This document shows, piece after piece, positions 22,870 to 35,570 of a stretch of 64,000 nt of DNA. Source of the DNA: Tamarix chinensis (taxonomy: Eukaryota; Streptophyta; Magnoliopsida; Caryophyllales; Tamaricaceae). Positions within the stretch are counted from its first letter, which is position 1. Every line of letters starts with the position of its first letter. The position numbers and the translations under genes are program-made. The notes under the pieces are model-generated. The model was not told the DNA's origin, did no database searches, and saw only the letters and a program-made list of their open reading frames with translations. The stretch is from the NCBI GenBank assembly GCA_030549775.1, contig CM060180.1, positions 31,965,090 to 32,029,089 of the forward strand. Reading direction: 5' to 3'.

Positions 22870-22874
22870 CTAAG
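22870..22874. repeat. Target site duplication CTAAG, right
   Basis: Matches 22121-22125. Confidence 0.95.
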
Positions 22875-25819
22875 ACTCTTCAAAACTCTTACTTACAACC
22901 CAAATCAACTTTTCCCACGTGAGGATCACGCTCATGCAAGATCTAGTTCCCCCCATACAAACTTCCCAAACGTCCACTTTCCTGTGTTCTTTTATTATCA
23001 TTTCATGCTACCAAAACCCTAGCATGCATGTCCTAGAGGGTCATATCATGTCACAACTTGTAGCACATCCACATTAACGCGTAACAAGAGCGATCACAAA
23101 GGCATACCTTGAATCCAAACTGTGCTACACATAAAACAGGTAAGGTAACAACATGTAAAACACGACATATAATCATACGAGGCATCCAAGGCATACAAGT
23201 CACATAACACGGAGGGACCTTAGCCACATCCTTGCGAAATACCCATAAGTAGAGGTAAGTCGAGACTTACCTGGATCCGAAGCTAGCTAAGCGAGATAAG
23301 AGGGAGAGAGATCACTAGCTCGTGGATCCACGAGAAAGCTTTCCTAGATCTGATAGAAATCAAAAAACTAAATTAGAAACTATCCTATCAATCAATAATT
23401 CACATACTCTAATTAAATACACACAAACGACACAAAGGATCTCTCTTAGAAAACGTGTCCAAAACTTAGAACTTAAAAGCATAGCTCTATTAAGATTTAA
23501 GGTTAAAATTAAATCAAAACGGATTAATACAATTATCACTTGGGACATTTCAACTTAATTTGGAAAGACCGAGAAAGAATAATCGATCATAAGTTAATTT
23601 ATCGAAAATAACTTATTTATTATGTTTTACAACTAAATAGGCAACCCAACCATTTACATAGAACTGAATCCGAACCGATTAGGTTAAAACATAATTTAAA
23701 TGATTTAAAACCCAAAGATAGAAATCGGTTAGATAAAATACACATAGCAAAAATCAATTTATAAAATCATCCCCGAAGATTAGGGTTTTTAATACCTAAA
23801 CCACAAATCGGCCAAATCACTTTGATTACCTCAAATTGATAATTTTAAGACACAGTTCAATCAATTTTAGATAAATCTAGACAATCAATTTCAACAAAAC
23901 AATCTTCCAATTAATCAATTCCAGATGATCAATTTTCAAAATTAGGGTTTTAAAGCCCACGACATAAACTCAGGTAATTCAAATCAATTAATTCTAATTA
24001 AAGGTATCGGAATACAAGTAGGATCATTTCAACTACTTTTATAAATTTAATTTTAGCAAAACAACTATACAAATAACCAATCTCTTAATTTCACTTAAAA
24101 TCTAGGGTTTTAGGCCCGAAGATGCAATTTGGTAAAATTCTATAAATTTAATCAAATTGAATGTTTAGAAATGCAATTAAACACATTTTATAACATATCA
24201 AATAATCAATTGATCAAAACCAATAAAAGAAATATCTAATTTAGCACAGTTAGGGTTTTTGGGCCCGGAACGCAAATCCGATCAATTCTTACCAAAACAT
24301 ATAAATTGACGGTTTGGAAATGTAATTAAATATATTCTAATGTAATTTATATAGTCAATTGAATAGAACAACCCGATTACACAACCCAATTTAAACCCGC
24401 GGGAGTTTTGACCTAAAAATCCAATTTTGATCAATTACGCACAATTTTCCCAAATCAACACTTCCAATATAAAATTAAATACATTTTAAACGATATTATA
24501 AAATCAATTGAGCGGAACGGCTCAATTATACGACCCAATTTCATTACACCCAAAATTTGACCTAGGAATCAAATTTCGATAAAACCTGCATAAATTTCTC
24601 AAATTGACGGTTCCAAAATGAAATTGGATACGCTTTAAAACATATTGTATAATCAATTTGTCCGAAATCGCAAAAACGGACGGATCCGAAAAATTCGGGC
24701 ATAACCCGGCCAAAAATCCAATTTTCCAGAAATCCAACCTAAACCATACAATTAACTTATCTAAAATAATCTCACAGCACATATATACATTATCAAACAA
24801 TTAATTTAGCTTATCACAGGCTAAATCATACTCAATTAAATCAAATCGGTGTTAGGGTTGTCAAAAATTTATACCAATTAAAAACCGACAAATCGAGGCA
24901 AAGGAAGGCTGGGGAAGCTTCGTCAGGGGTCGGGGTGGCTCGCCGGTGATCGGGCGGTGGCGCAACCAACGTGGCCTGCTGATGCTGGCCTGCTGCTGTC
25001 GTCGCCCGCTGCTGCGCGGTGGCTGCTGTTGAGCTGGCCGATGCGGCTATTGCTACTGTGGTTGCTGTGGTGGTGGTCGACGGGTGCTGGCGAGGTTGGT
25101 CGGAGCGGGGAGGAGCTGGGGAGAAGAGGCGGTGAGGGAGGCTGCGCAGGGTTATGGGAGTGCAAAACATGAAGAGGGAAAGAGAAGAGAGAAAGAAAAA
25201 GAAGAGGGGGGCACCGGTCGGGGGTTAGGGTTTTTTTTTTTTACAAATACACATAAAATAAAATACTAAAAATATAAAAATATTATTGGAAGATTTTATA
25301 TAAAATTTATTTCGAACAAATCCGAAGGCTTAAAATTAATAAAAAGCTATATAAAGAATTTCGGAAACATTTTTGGAAGAATTTACCAACAAACGTAAAA
25401 ACTTATATTATTTACGGAAATATATTATAAGACCCTGAAATAATATTTAAAAACCTATAATAAAATATTTAAGTCAAATTCTAATAAATCAAGACTAATT
25501 TTAATAATTTCCGAAATCGGTTTTCCGCAAACTAAAAAGCGTAGAACGGAAGAAAATTAATTTCAAAAAGAAATTCTTAAATAAGTTCCGAAAATATTTT
25601 TTTAATTTAAACTTCCCGAAAATATTACATTCAATTAATTAAAACGTCAATAAAATATTACTTCCCGAAAATGATTAATTACATTCAATTATGAATTCAA
25701 AATCGTCGATAAATCCATAAAACGAATCGAAATTAAAATAATTAATTGTTTACATCAAAGTACGCTAATAAAATCATTAAACTTAATAAATTTGAATTTT
25801 AAAAATACGGGGTATTACA

Positions 25820-25824
25820 ACCTC
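25820..25824. repeat. Target site duplication ACCTC, right
   Basis: Matches 20037-20041; it is also the last pol sequence before the interruption. Confidence 0.95.
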
Positions 25825-28800
25825 TAACCCCCTAGATGATACAACATGACCGAGTACAATTCCTTGTGTCACCATGAAATGACACTTTTCCCAATTAAGC
25901 ACAATGTTAGTTTCTTCACATTGTTTCAAAATTAAATTCAAATTTTCGAGACAAGATTCAAAAGTATCACCAAAGACACTAAAATCATCCATGAAAACCT
26001 CAATAATTTTCTCAACGTAGTCAGAGAAAATACTAACCATACATCTTTGGAATGTACCAGGGGCATTGCATAGCCCGAAGGGCATGCGTCGATAGGCAAA
26101 TGTGCCAAATGGACATGTGAAAATCGTCTTCTCTTGATCCTCCTCTGCTATGTGAATTTGGTTGTAACCGGAGTATCCATCAAGAAAGCAATAGTAGGAA
26201 TGACCAGCCAATCTCTTGAGCATTTGATCAATGAATGGTAGTGGGAAGTGGTCTTTCCTTGTTGTGGCATTCAGCTTCCTGTAGTCAATGCATACTCGGT
26301 ATCCCGTCACTGTCATTTGAGGGACAAATTCATTCTCCTCGTTCTTCACCACTGTAACCCCTGACTTCTTAGGCACCACATGTATAGGTGCCACCCATTT
26401 AGAATCTGAGATAGGGTAGATAACTCCACAATCCAATAACTTGATGATTTCTTTCTTCACTACTTCCATCATAGGAGGATTAAGCCTACGTTGAGCTTCC
26501 CTAGTTGGTTTTGCTCCATCCTCAAGAAGTATGTGATGAACACACATAGTAGGACTTATTCCCTTGATGTCTGCTAGCGTCCATCCAATAACAGTCTTGT
26601 GAATCTTGAGAACTCCTAAGAGTTTCCTCTCTTCTTCATCTGTTAACTTTGAAGATATGATCACCGGAAGGGTTTCATCATCTCCTAAGTAAGCATACTT
26701 CAAGTGATCCAGTAATGGTTTGAGTTCTAATGTGGGGGAATGAATCACAGAAGGTATGGGCTTGTTAGTGGATAAAGGAATTGAGAAAGGAGGGAATCCA
26801 TACCGATATGGAGGGTTTGCCTCCATGTGAGCTACAACATGCACAAGATGTGGTGAAAGTATTGCTTCTATTTCCTCCAATGGAATCCTTTCCCCCTTTT
26901 CATCCAATCCTAAACTTTTCACAAGAGTGGTAGCTAATGGATCCTCCTTTTCCTCCTCAAAATAATCCTGCACCAAAAAATCAATAGTTTTAATAGTAAA
27001 ACAAGAATGATCATCCACGAGGTATCTCATAGTGTTGAAAATGTTGAAGCTTATGACTTCCCCATCGAATTCCATGGTAAGAGAACCATTATGAACATCT
27101 ATTTTTGTCCGAGCAGTTCTCATAAAAGGTCTTCCCAATAGCAATGGCATTGGACTTGGGATGCTATCATCCATATCCAGCACATAAAAGTCTGCTGGGA
27201 AAATAAGTGTATCAACCTGCACAAGAACGTCTTCTACAAGTCCCTTAGGGAATGCGTTAGAACGATCAGCAAGTTGAATGATAACATTATCTTTCTTAAG
27301 CTCTCCTAAACCTAAAGATGCATAAATAGAATATGACATAACATTAATAGATGCACCTAGGTCTAGCATGGCATTTTCAAACTTATTGTTACCAATTACG
27401 CATGGAACTGTGAAACTTCCAGGATCCTTGCATTTTGGAGGTAGCTTCCTTTGTATCACCGCAGATAATTGCTCACTCGTCTTCACTAATTCCTTCTCCC
27501 ATAGTGTTTTCCTCGTGGTGCACAACTCCTTTAAGAATTTTGCATATTTAGGCACTTGTTTGATAGCATCTAGGAGTGGTATGTTAACTTGCACCTTCTT
27601 AAATGTATCCAAAATTGCCTGATCACTCTCATCTTTCTTTGATTTGGATAACCTGTTAGGAAAAGGAGCTGCAGAAATAGGATTAGTTATAACATTTTTA
27701 GGAATGGTAGAGGATTTACCATTTAAAGAACTTTCAGATTTCAATTCATTATCTATTTGATCACTCGTTTGTCGATTTTCGCTTTTATTCTCTTGTTTCT
27801 CCATGCTCTCCCCCTCTTTTATAGCAGGATCTTCTTCCACTTGCTCAATATTTTCCTTGACTTTATTAGAATTATTCTCACATGATTTACCACTTCTGGT
27901 TACCACTGCATTAGCTGATTCAAAATTGCCCTTTGGATTGGGTATAGTGCTACTTGGCAATTTTCCCTGATCATGCCATTGATTGAACTTAGTAACCATT
28001 TCTCCAATTTGCCTCTCAATATTCATCACTCTCTTATCCATGTTGAGTTGACTTTGATGCAGCTGATTCAGTCCATTAGATAACAACTCGAACATCTTAT
28101 CATATTTATCAGTAGCTGGAGCTTGAGGCTGAAAAGATCCTCCTTGTGATTTTTGATAAAAACCAGGTCCCACTTGGTTGAAACTTGGAGGATTAAGAAC
28201 ATTATTATTGTCTTTCCAACGAAAATTGGGGTGGTTACGCATACCTGGATGGTAAGTATTTGAAAATCCGATGGCATTAGCTTGTGCATGGTCGTCTCCT
28301 CTTGTTACCCGCGGACACTTCTCACTTGAATGTCCTATTACCGAACATACTCCGCATGTGGTAATAGCTCCAGAAGTTGTTGCGAGCTGCGAAACAAAAG
28401 TGGTGAGTTGGGTAAGTCTATCATCAAGTTGATTTACACTCACCTCATTGACTCTTGCACGAATAGAAAGACCATCATATTGTTGCGCAGTGGAGGCTCG
28501 ATTCTTTAATAGCGCTTGTGCTGAAATGGGATATTTGTCCATAAAAGCACCACCACTTGCTGCGTCCAACATATTCCTTTCAAGCTGAGTGAGACCCTCA
28601 TAGAAATATTGCAATAAATTCTCTTCCCTCATCCCGTGTTGTGGGCATTGTGAAAGCAAAGCCTTATACCTATTGTAGTATGCATGAAATGACTCGTCAG
28701 GCTCTTGCTGGATCCCGGTGATCCTCTTCCTGAGTACCGTGACACGTGATGCTGGAAAATATTTGTCTAAGAAAGCACTTGCTAAGTTATCCCATGAGTA

Positions 28801-29253
28801 TGTATGTCCTATTGATAACTCATAAAGCCAGTCTTTCGCACCATCCATCAAGGCAAATGGAAATGCCTTGAGTTTCAAGATTTGAAGATCTGCCTCTTTG
28901 GGGCACATGGAGACACACACAAATTGAAATTCCTTTAGGAATTTATTTGGATCTTCACTTGGGAGACCATGGAATGTTGGAAGACGATGAAGTAGGCTGG
29001 ACTTTAACTCGAAATCCCTTTCTCTCCCTTCAGCTGGTTTAGGATAGCCTATGCATGTAGGTACAGCTTCAGCTATGTTATGGGCTGCTAGCTCTCGTAA
29101 ACTTCTATTACCTTCCATTTGAGTGAAATAGACAGAATCGGTTGATGATGATGGAGAACCAGAAACTCTTGACTTTATAATCGCTCGAATGAACTTTTCT
29201 ATCTTAAGATTCACTGGTATCAACTCTCCTTGTGTTTTTCTTCTTGTGTGCAT
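25820..29253 (-). pseudogene. Athila-like gag-protease-reverse transcriptase (5' part, interrupted)
   Basis: An open minus-strand frame of over 1,100 codons starting at 29253. Gag core lies at about residues 90-230 (LKAFPFALMDGAKDWL, LDKYFPASR, RYKALLSQCP). One zinc knuckle-like CGVCSVIGHSSEKC is near 300. Protease has the active-site motif DLGAS near 628. Reverse transcriptase spans from about 940 with YRVCIDYRKLN and the catalytic FMDDFSVFG near 1086. The frame runs into the nested LTR after GLEV and ends in LTR sequence at 25783; the remainder of pol resumes at 20041. The frame itself has no stop, so gag and protease-RT could still be translated as a truncated product. Start chosen as the first Met of the frame, 120 bases from the primer site. 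Confidence 0.93.
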
Positions 29254-29374
29254 TCACTAGTGGATACCTGAAATAAGAGAACACTTTACCCGAGTAAACC
29301 GTACTAAAAAAATAAATAAATAAATAAAAACAAACTAAGAAAACCTTGCTAGTATAATATAGGCAAAGTTACCA

Positions 29375-29393
29375 ATCCCCGGCAACGGCGCCA
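29375..29393 (-). promoter_or_regulatory. Primer binding site complementary to tRNA-Asp
   Basis: The plus strand reads ATCCCCGGCAACGGCGCCA, equal to the 3' end (with CCA) of plant tRNA-Asp(GTC), so the minus strand is its primer site. It lies five bases from the 5' LTR. Use of tRNA-Asp is typical of Athila elements. Confidence 0.9.
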
Positions 29394-29398
29394 AAAAT

Positions 29399-31166
29399 TG
29401 GTGCGACCGTAGCCGACACGTAATTTAAACCATCTTGTTGTCAATTGTAGCACTGGTAAATAAGGGTATCGTTCTAGGCCGGGGATTGATAGGGCTTACC
29501 TCTATCTAACTATCTTAAAAATAAAACTACAACTAAAAATAAAAATCCTAAATAACACAGAATAAATAAATAAGAAAAACATTAATGGGGGTTATAAAAA
29601 TAATAAAAAAATAATAAAAAAATAAAAGGAACAATTAAAATAAACTAATAATGAAAATAATGGGAAATAATGGGAAACCCGCAGATATGAGAAATATGTT
29701 AGGGAAATAAATATCCACCACTACATTAGGTTAAAATATAATATTTATTTCTAAGTCATCCTTTAATCATGAGAAAGAGATCGACCAAGTTGCACACCAA
29801 AAGCAGGTCTATACACCTTATATTACTTCCCTTAATTAATTAATATGACAAAGCGCCAATATTAACCCTATTAAATACTAGCAGTATAGCAGCAACAAGC
29901 GGCTCCTATATTTAACTAGATTTAATGCATTAAGTGTAAGTGGAAGGATGTCAATCTAAGTACCCAAACTAGTACAAAAAGCATGTCTAGCTGTATTTCC
30001 TTTCCTTAACCCACACGTATCGAAACGTTTTACCACTTCGGTTAGAATCACAAAACGATTAGGTGAATTGCTATCTAACCTAGCTGCAATTTATACATAT
30101 AAATTCTAGTATATTTAGATGGCCACCTAGCAGGCAAATAATCCTACATACTGTCACTTATGAGGAACCAGAACAAGGCATGCACCAAATAAACTATACT
30201 TCACAGAATTATATATATAAACGATATCAATTAATATAGAGTCAAGAAACAATCTCACGAAACAAAGAAAATAAAATTATAATTTAAATTCTAATATAGG
30301 GTTTCAAATTATTCCCTAACAATAAATAATCAACCACTCATAATTAAAGAATTAATTACACAAAAATATATATCTAAAATGTAAATTAAAAATAAGAGAA
30401 AGAAATAACCGAAATTAATTTTAAATAAAAGATCAAGAATTTATTCAGATAAAAATTAATTTTATCTAAAATAAATTCTACCGGTATAAATTTCTTCCTT
30501 ATTTTCTTCCTTCTCGGTCTTGAATTTCCGTGCGTAAATTCTTTTTCTCTTTCTCGTCTGGCTGACGGCTGACATGGCTGACGCATCGCTGCTCGAACTC
30601 CATGCCGCGCTCAGCTTCGTCCGTGCGTCGTCTCTCGCCTGTGCCTGTCTTCCCCGTTTGACCGAGCCTATAAAGGCTCCGTTGTACGCCTCCTTTTTGC
30701 CGAGCCTGTTGAGGCTCTCCTAGACGCGCCCTGCGGCTCTGCCGCACACTCCTCTCTCTCGACCTGCGGCTCTTGTGCTTTTTATAATTTTTGTTGTCCG
30801 TCCACGTCACGTCAGCCCTGCTGACTTTTCTTTGATTCCGTGCGCCGAGACCTGTTTGGTTTCGTGGCTTACTCGTCGTTCCCTGACCTTTGGGCCTTCG
30901 GCCTTTGGCCGTTGGTCCAAAGGTCTTATTTCTTTTTTTTTCTTTTATTTAAAAACAAACCCTGCAAAATAAAATTCAATAAATATTAATAAATAATATT
31001 TTATTCTAAATTTACTTAATTTATATCATTTTAGCTCAGATAATAAAATTTATGTAATTTTTACCACTTAAGCATAAAATAATAATTATTCCCCTATATT
31101 AGTTAAATAAACTACCAAAAACTAAGATTATAAGGGTATAAAATGTGTCAAAATATGAACTCGTCA
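29399..31166 (-). repeat. 5' LTR of the Athila-like element
   Basis: Direct copy of 14299-16073, starting TGGTGCGACCGTAGCC and ending TATGAACTCGTCA. Probable TATA box TATAAAAAG on the minus strand at 30778-30786. It lacks the 16-bp GTTGTGCCGCACACT-like extra unit present in the other LTR. Confidence 0.95.
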
Positions 31167-31171
31167 ATAAC
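31167..31171. repeat. Target site duplication ATAAC, right
   Basis: Matches 14294-14298. Confidence 0.95.
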
Positions 31172-33676
31172 TAGGTACAAACAAGCATCATATGGTAGCA
31201 TTATTGTAAGGTAGACAACCAAGAGACATGCATTGGATAATGAAATATAAAGCCTATAAATGGATGAGAATAATCAACCAGTGATTGTTGTGATCACATC
31301 CATTTGATTATTTTACCTTAAGGATAAAGACTCACAGAAACCATAACAACTAATATAATACTCAAATGGTACTAACCATAGCTGGCCGCCTGGCCCACCC
31401 AAAATCGTAACTAGACCACTAATAAATAGGATACCAAATCACTTAAATATGTACAACCTATATAGGGCCGAATTATATCAAAATATCTATAGAGTATGAG
31501 AGGGTCTCTCCAGATCTTGTAAGGCATCCAAAATCACATATGACAACAACACTAGAATGGTACCAAGTGAATACCGAACCTACCTCAGATAGCTACCTCG
31601 AGTGGAATAAGTCACAACTCAAGACATTTAACTTTAAGTGATTAATGTTTTATGTAAATATTTCACCAAGCATAAATCAGACCCACATTATAAAACTTAA
31701 ATCACTTCCACCAACACAATATATTTCCATTATTATATATATTCCAAGTGGCATTATAGCCGATAAATTTCAAGGGGTATTAAAGTCGATCAATCCAGGC
31801 ATCATTAAAGCCGATTAATCTAAGTGACATCAAAGCCAATCAATTTCAAGTGCATTAAAGCCGATCAATCCAGGTGACATTAGAGCTGAATAATTCTATG
31901 GCATCAAATCTAGCATAACATGTCGTGCAATTTCAACCCATACTCAACTAATGATACAATTTTCCAATCCGATTATAATTGAGACATATTAGAACATTCT
32001 CTAAAATCACCCAACATTTCATAATTAGCTGAATATGTTAACCACACAACCATACTCAAACCTTCATATACTCAAACACATACAATAATTAATGGGCATA
32101 CCAACATGTGTTCACATTAAAGTTATAAACTCATACATACATAGAATTACCACACAAAAACATAGTATACACTTGACATACTTAAACAACATAAAGCATA
32201 CTCATCACCTTCCACTTTAAGAAGATATACATCACATGATTGCGCCATAAGCAAAGGTAAGTAACGACTCACCTAAATCCGAAACTAGCTAAGCAAATTG
32301 AGAAAGAGAGAGAGAGAGAGATCGAGAGTTTGACAATCCACAAGAATGTTTTCCTAAATTGCCTGTAGAAATTGTAAGATTAGGTTAAAAACTACCTTAC
32401 TGATCAACGATTCAAGTATTATAATTTAATTAACAAAGAGAGACACATGATATTTTTTGGCAAACGCATCCAAAACATAAAACTGGCAAGCATAGCTATA
32501 CGAAGACTCAAAATTAAATATAAACACATATCTTCCAAACATCACTCTTTCATAACCAAAACATATTTACACAATCAATCAACCACAACTAAACTCAGTT
32601 ATCCCTTAGATTTCCTTCCAAGCCCTTCTCTTTGTCCATTAATGCCTCAACCATACATATCTATCATATATCCTTCACCTTTCGTTCTCTTTCTCCCATG
32701 TGTCACCAAATTCAAAGAATGCCATTTACTAAAAGAAATCCATAAACTAGTGAAGCCATTAAATATATGTCCTACCTATAAAAAAACTAAAAAAATGTAA
32801 TATAGTATATGAGAAGTTTGTAGAATTATGTCAGCAACATCCTACCCATTGAAGTCATCGTCTTTCGCATTCTACTGAACCAAAATCAATATCCTCAGCC
32901 AACAATGCGTGTTGCCTATTCACTTATCTTTTTGTTGCTTGTTCTTGTTGTATATTCTCTCCCTCTGAATCAGGCCCCTTTTCTATTATTTAGATTTCCC
33001 TCAATCTCATTAAGGTAGATGGTGGATTCACATGTTACATGTTTTATGGACATCGACAAAGTGAATGGTGATTTAGATAGCTCAGTGGTTGTTGGATGGT
33101 TGTTTAGATTTGATTGTTCATATTTGATGGTTTCAGTTAAATACGTATTGATGTCCCGTAAGGTATGGAATGCAATGGTATATTTTGGCCTCGCACTTAT
33201 GGTCATATATAGCGATGGAGATGATTAAATGGAGGTTTGTTTAATGGAGGTTAATATAGGAGTTGGTATGTTAGTAGTTTTGGATTTTGCTGAAGATGGA
33301 TCAATTTTTAAACTAGTATTGAGAGAGGGTAATAACATAATAACCTTAAAAGTTTAAAATTATGAAATTGATATATTGATTTTTCTTCTCTTAACTCCCC
33401 ATAGTAGTATTAACAAAGATAGCACACGTGACGAAGATTTTGGTATGATAATGAGAGAAAAGAAGAAGATATAAGAGTATAATGTGAAAGAACCCTAGGG
33501 GAGCGAACAAGGTTTTTAATAATGGAAGTGACAAATAATTGTTTTACACACTATGTAGAGTGGTTTAAGAGTAAATTACTTTATACATCAACTACCAAAA
33601 GGTTATCCCTTTTGGATTTTGACTAGCGACGTATTTTTATTGTTGAATATTATTCTCTTAGTTTATGAGTATTACA
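31172..33676 (-). mobile_element. Long LTR, right part (continuation of 13229-14298), right border uncertain
   Basis: Up to about 32530 it parallels 23240-23560 of the nested LTR: GACTCACCTAAATCCGAAAC then TAGCTAAGC, an AG-rich run, CACAAGAATGTTTTCCTA, and CATCCAAAACATAAAACT. Beyond that the similarity is lost to the eye. A plausible terminus GAGTATTACA is at 33676, but the flanking bases (GTGGT left, ATTTG right) do not match, so the border may be wrong or the copy truncated. Frames at 32447-32800 and 33019-33228 are not recognisable genes. Confidence 0.5.
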
Positions 33677-35570
33677 ATTTGAACGACCCTATAAGAGATT
33701 ATTTACAACTTAAAATACTTATCTTCACTACACTCTCCGTAGTAATCTCTCAAGAGTGATAGACAAGTACCCACTAACCAATTTATAATAAATTTTATAA
33801 GGTGACTGTGATTATAATTGATTATCACTAAGAATACAATATATAAAAGTATAAAATTTTAGATGAGATATAATTTAGATAGATCTAATAAAATGCATTA
33901 TAATTGAAGAGAAATTCCAGCTAAGAGAAGTGAACAACAAACATTTTTTAATAAAAACTTTACATTTGAAAGTTGAGAGTGTTTAAATGAGCAATTTAAT
34001 GATTTAAGGGTAGATGATTAATTGCACAATCAATGTGGCTAAAAATTTGTTGTGATAAATGTTGAGGGAGATTATTTATAAGACCCACCTTGACTGTGTT
34101 ACCATTTAGACATAAAATTCCCAAAAATTTCGGTCGCCCAATGGGCAAAAAATTGGCATTTAATGCTCACTAGTCGATCAGTGTAGTTGAACCAGTCAAC
34201 TAATTATGTTTAGATCAAAAATGAAAAGTTACCATTACACAAACTAGTCGATCGGTTTTATGTAGTACTCAATTGATCCTATAAACATATATGAATAGTG
34301 ACATGATTTAGGAAAACCAATTGATGTGTTCGTGTAATCATTTAATTGGTTTGGCAAAATTAGTGGATGATTTTAAAGAGAGATGAATGAGTTTTTGTAG
34401 GTAGAAAACCCATGGATTAGTTGGTTGAACTAGTTGATAGGTTTGGCAAAACTAATCAATGAGTTTAAATAATGAATAATAAATTTTTGTAAGAGTGAAA
34501 CCCATTGACTGGTTGGTCAAATCAGTCGATCAATTGTTGTATCAACCAATCCGTCTAAGCCTAACTCATTTCATGCTCCTTATTAAACTGAACTGGCAGT
34601 CAATCGACCTCGATACTAATAGATTAATTCTGACTAGAATCAAATAATAAGTTTAAAATGTTTGAAAGGATCTAGAAATCAAGATTGATCATGGATTCTT
34701 ATAAAGAGAATATAGAGAAAGTGTTTTAAAACCTTTTTGAAGAGTTTTGATCAAAATATAAAATTGCTCAATTAAACTATTTACAAGAAACCTAAGACTT
34801 TAGAAATATGATTATTGAACCTTAAGTCTTGGTTGTCTTCACACGAACTTCTTTCTTATTTCAAATATTGATTGCTCTTTTACATTAGAAAAATGACTTG
34901 AGCAAGTGTGTTGAGATCTCATTGTTTGTTAATGATAGTACATGCATATTTAAGTAAACATATTAGTTCTCAATATCCGTTTGTTATCACCAAAACAAGG
35001 ACAATGACATAGTCTAGCCTATGGGGTCAACATAATAGATTTTACTAAGTTACTTAACATCATTAATGAAAATTTTAACATAAGGGTATCACATCTAGAA
35101 TTAAAATAGTGTTATATTTGGTACAAACCAAGCGTGATTAAGGAGTATATTGCACATTATATTAAAGCACACAATTATACGACACACTTTTCATTTTATA
35201 AATATAAGTGATTGGAGACTTGATTGGCCAATTGTATAAATAAATAAATGATTATTTATATTTTGTGTATATCATATTTTGAAAAGAAAAACAAAGTTAA
35301 TCAGTAATCATTTTCTTTTCCATGTAAGTAACAAAATGAAATTCGTATGATCTAACGTATAATTTTAAATCATTTTATCACATTGTTTTCATGGGTAAAT
35401 ATGTTTAAGCGTATCATTTCATCGTATAAGACAAAATGACGAAGTATAATATAAAAAATAGCAACGGCAAATGAAACACTAGGCATCCTGTTAGCTACCA
35501 TATCGAATTCCAAACACCATTTCTAATATCGAATTTAAAGAAAAAATAATTAATTCCAAACACTAGTATA
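33677..35570. other. No gene seen; possible old Ty1/copia LTR-like stretch
   Basis: AT-rich with many stops. Between 34140 and 34620 the words AGTCGATC-GT, AACCAGTCAAC and GACTGGTTGGTCAA recur, a style common in LTRs of some plant copia elements. No terminal repeats or target duplications were found. Confidence 0.35.

Larger units (their letters stand above)
20042..25819 (-). mobile_element. Solo long LTR nested in Athila-like pol (about 5.0 kb plus a nested TRIM)
   Basis: Starts TGTAACACCCCCAAATTTCA and ends TACGGGGTATTACA, with perfect flanking ACCTC duplications. It carries the family hallmarks on the minus strand: ATTACCGCCAC near the end, a CCGGTGGACCGG minisatellite (20641-21245), telobox-type AAACCCTAA segments (21870-23770), a GC-rich part (24900-25230) and a possible TATA box near 24870. 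There is no coding internal region. A Cassandra TRIM sits at 22126-22869. The LTR interrupts pol so that the codons on either side stay in phase. Frames at 24841-25170 and 21484-22315 are composition artefacts. Confidence 0.9.
14299..31166 (-). mobile_element. Athila/Tat-type Ty3-gypsy LTR retrotransposon, 16.9 kb with nested insertion
   Basis: Two direct LTRs of about 1.77 kb, both TG...CA on the plus strand, are flanked by perfect 5-bp duplications ATAAC. On the minus strand the order is 5' LTR (29399-31166), a primer site matching the 3' end of plant tRNA-Asp, gag-protease-RT, RNase H and integrase, a 2-kb noncoding part, a polypurine tract and the 3' LTR (14299-16073). Its pol is interrupted by a 5.8-kb solo LTR. 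Without that insertion the element is about 11 kb, normal for Athila. The LTRs differ by visible point changes (about 3% in the first 230 bases) and by a 16-bp indel near 15630, so the insertion is not very recent. No env-like ORF is seen. Confidence 0.93.

Noticed and set aside
24841..25172. Thr/Ala/Pro-rich frame of about 109 codons
   Set aside because: This is the GC-rich promoter part of the nested solo LTR; similar spurious frames occur at the equivalent place in the other LTRs.
29375..29393. Apparent tRNA-Asp gene fragment
   Set aside because: Only the 3' 19 bases including CCA are present, next to an LTR, so it is the retrotransposon primer site, not a tRNA gene.
32904..33017. Small 37-codon frame with a hydrophobic N-terminus, resembling a secreted peptide
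   Set aside because: Too short and isolated, in probable LTR sequence, with no recognisable mature peptide motif.
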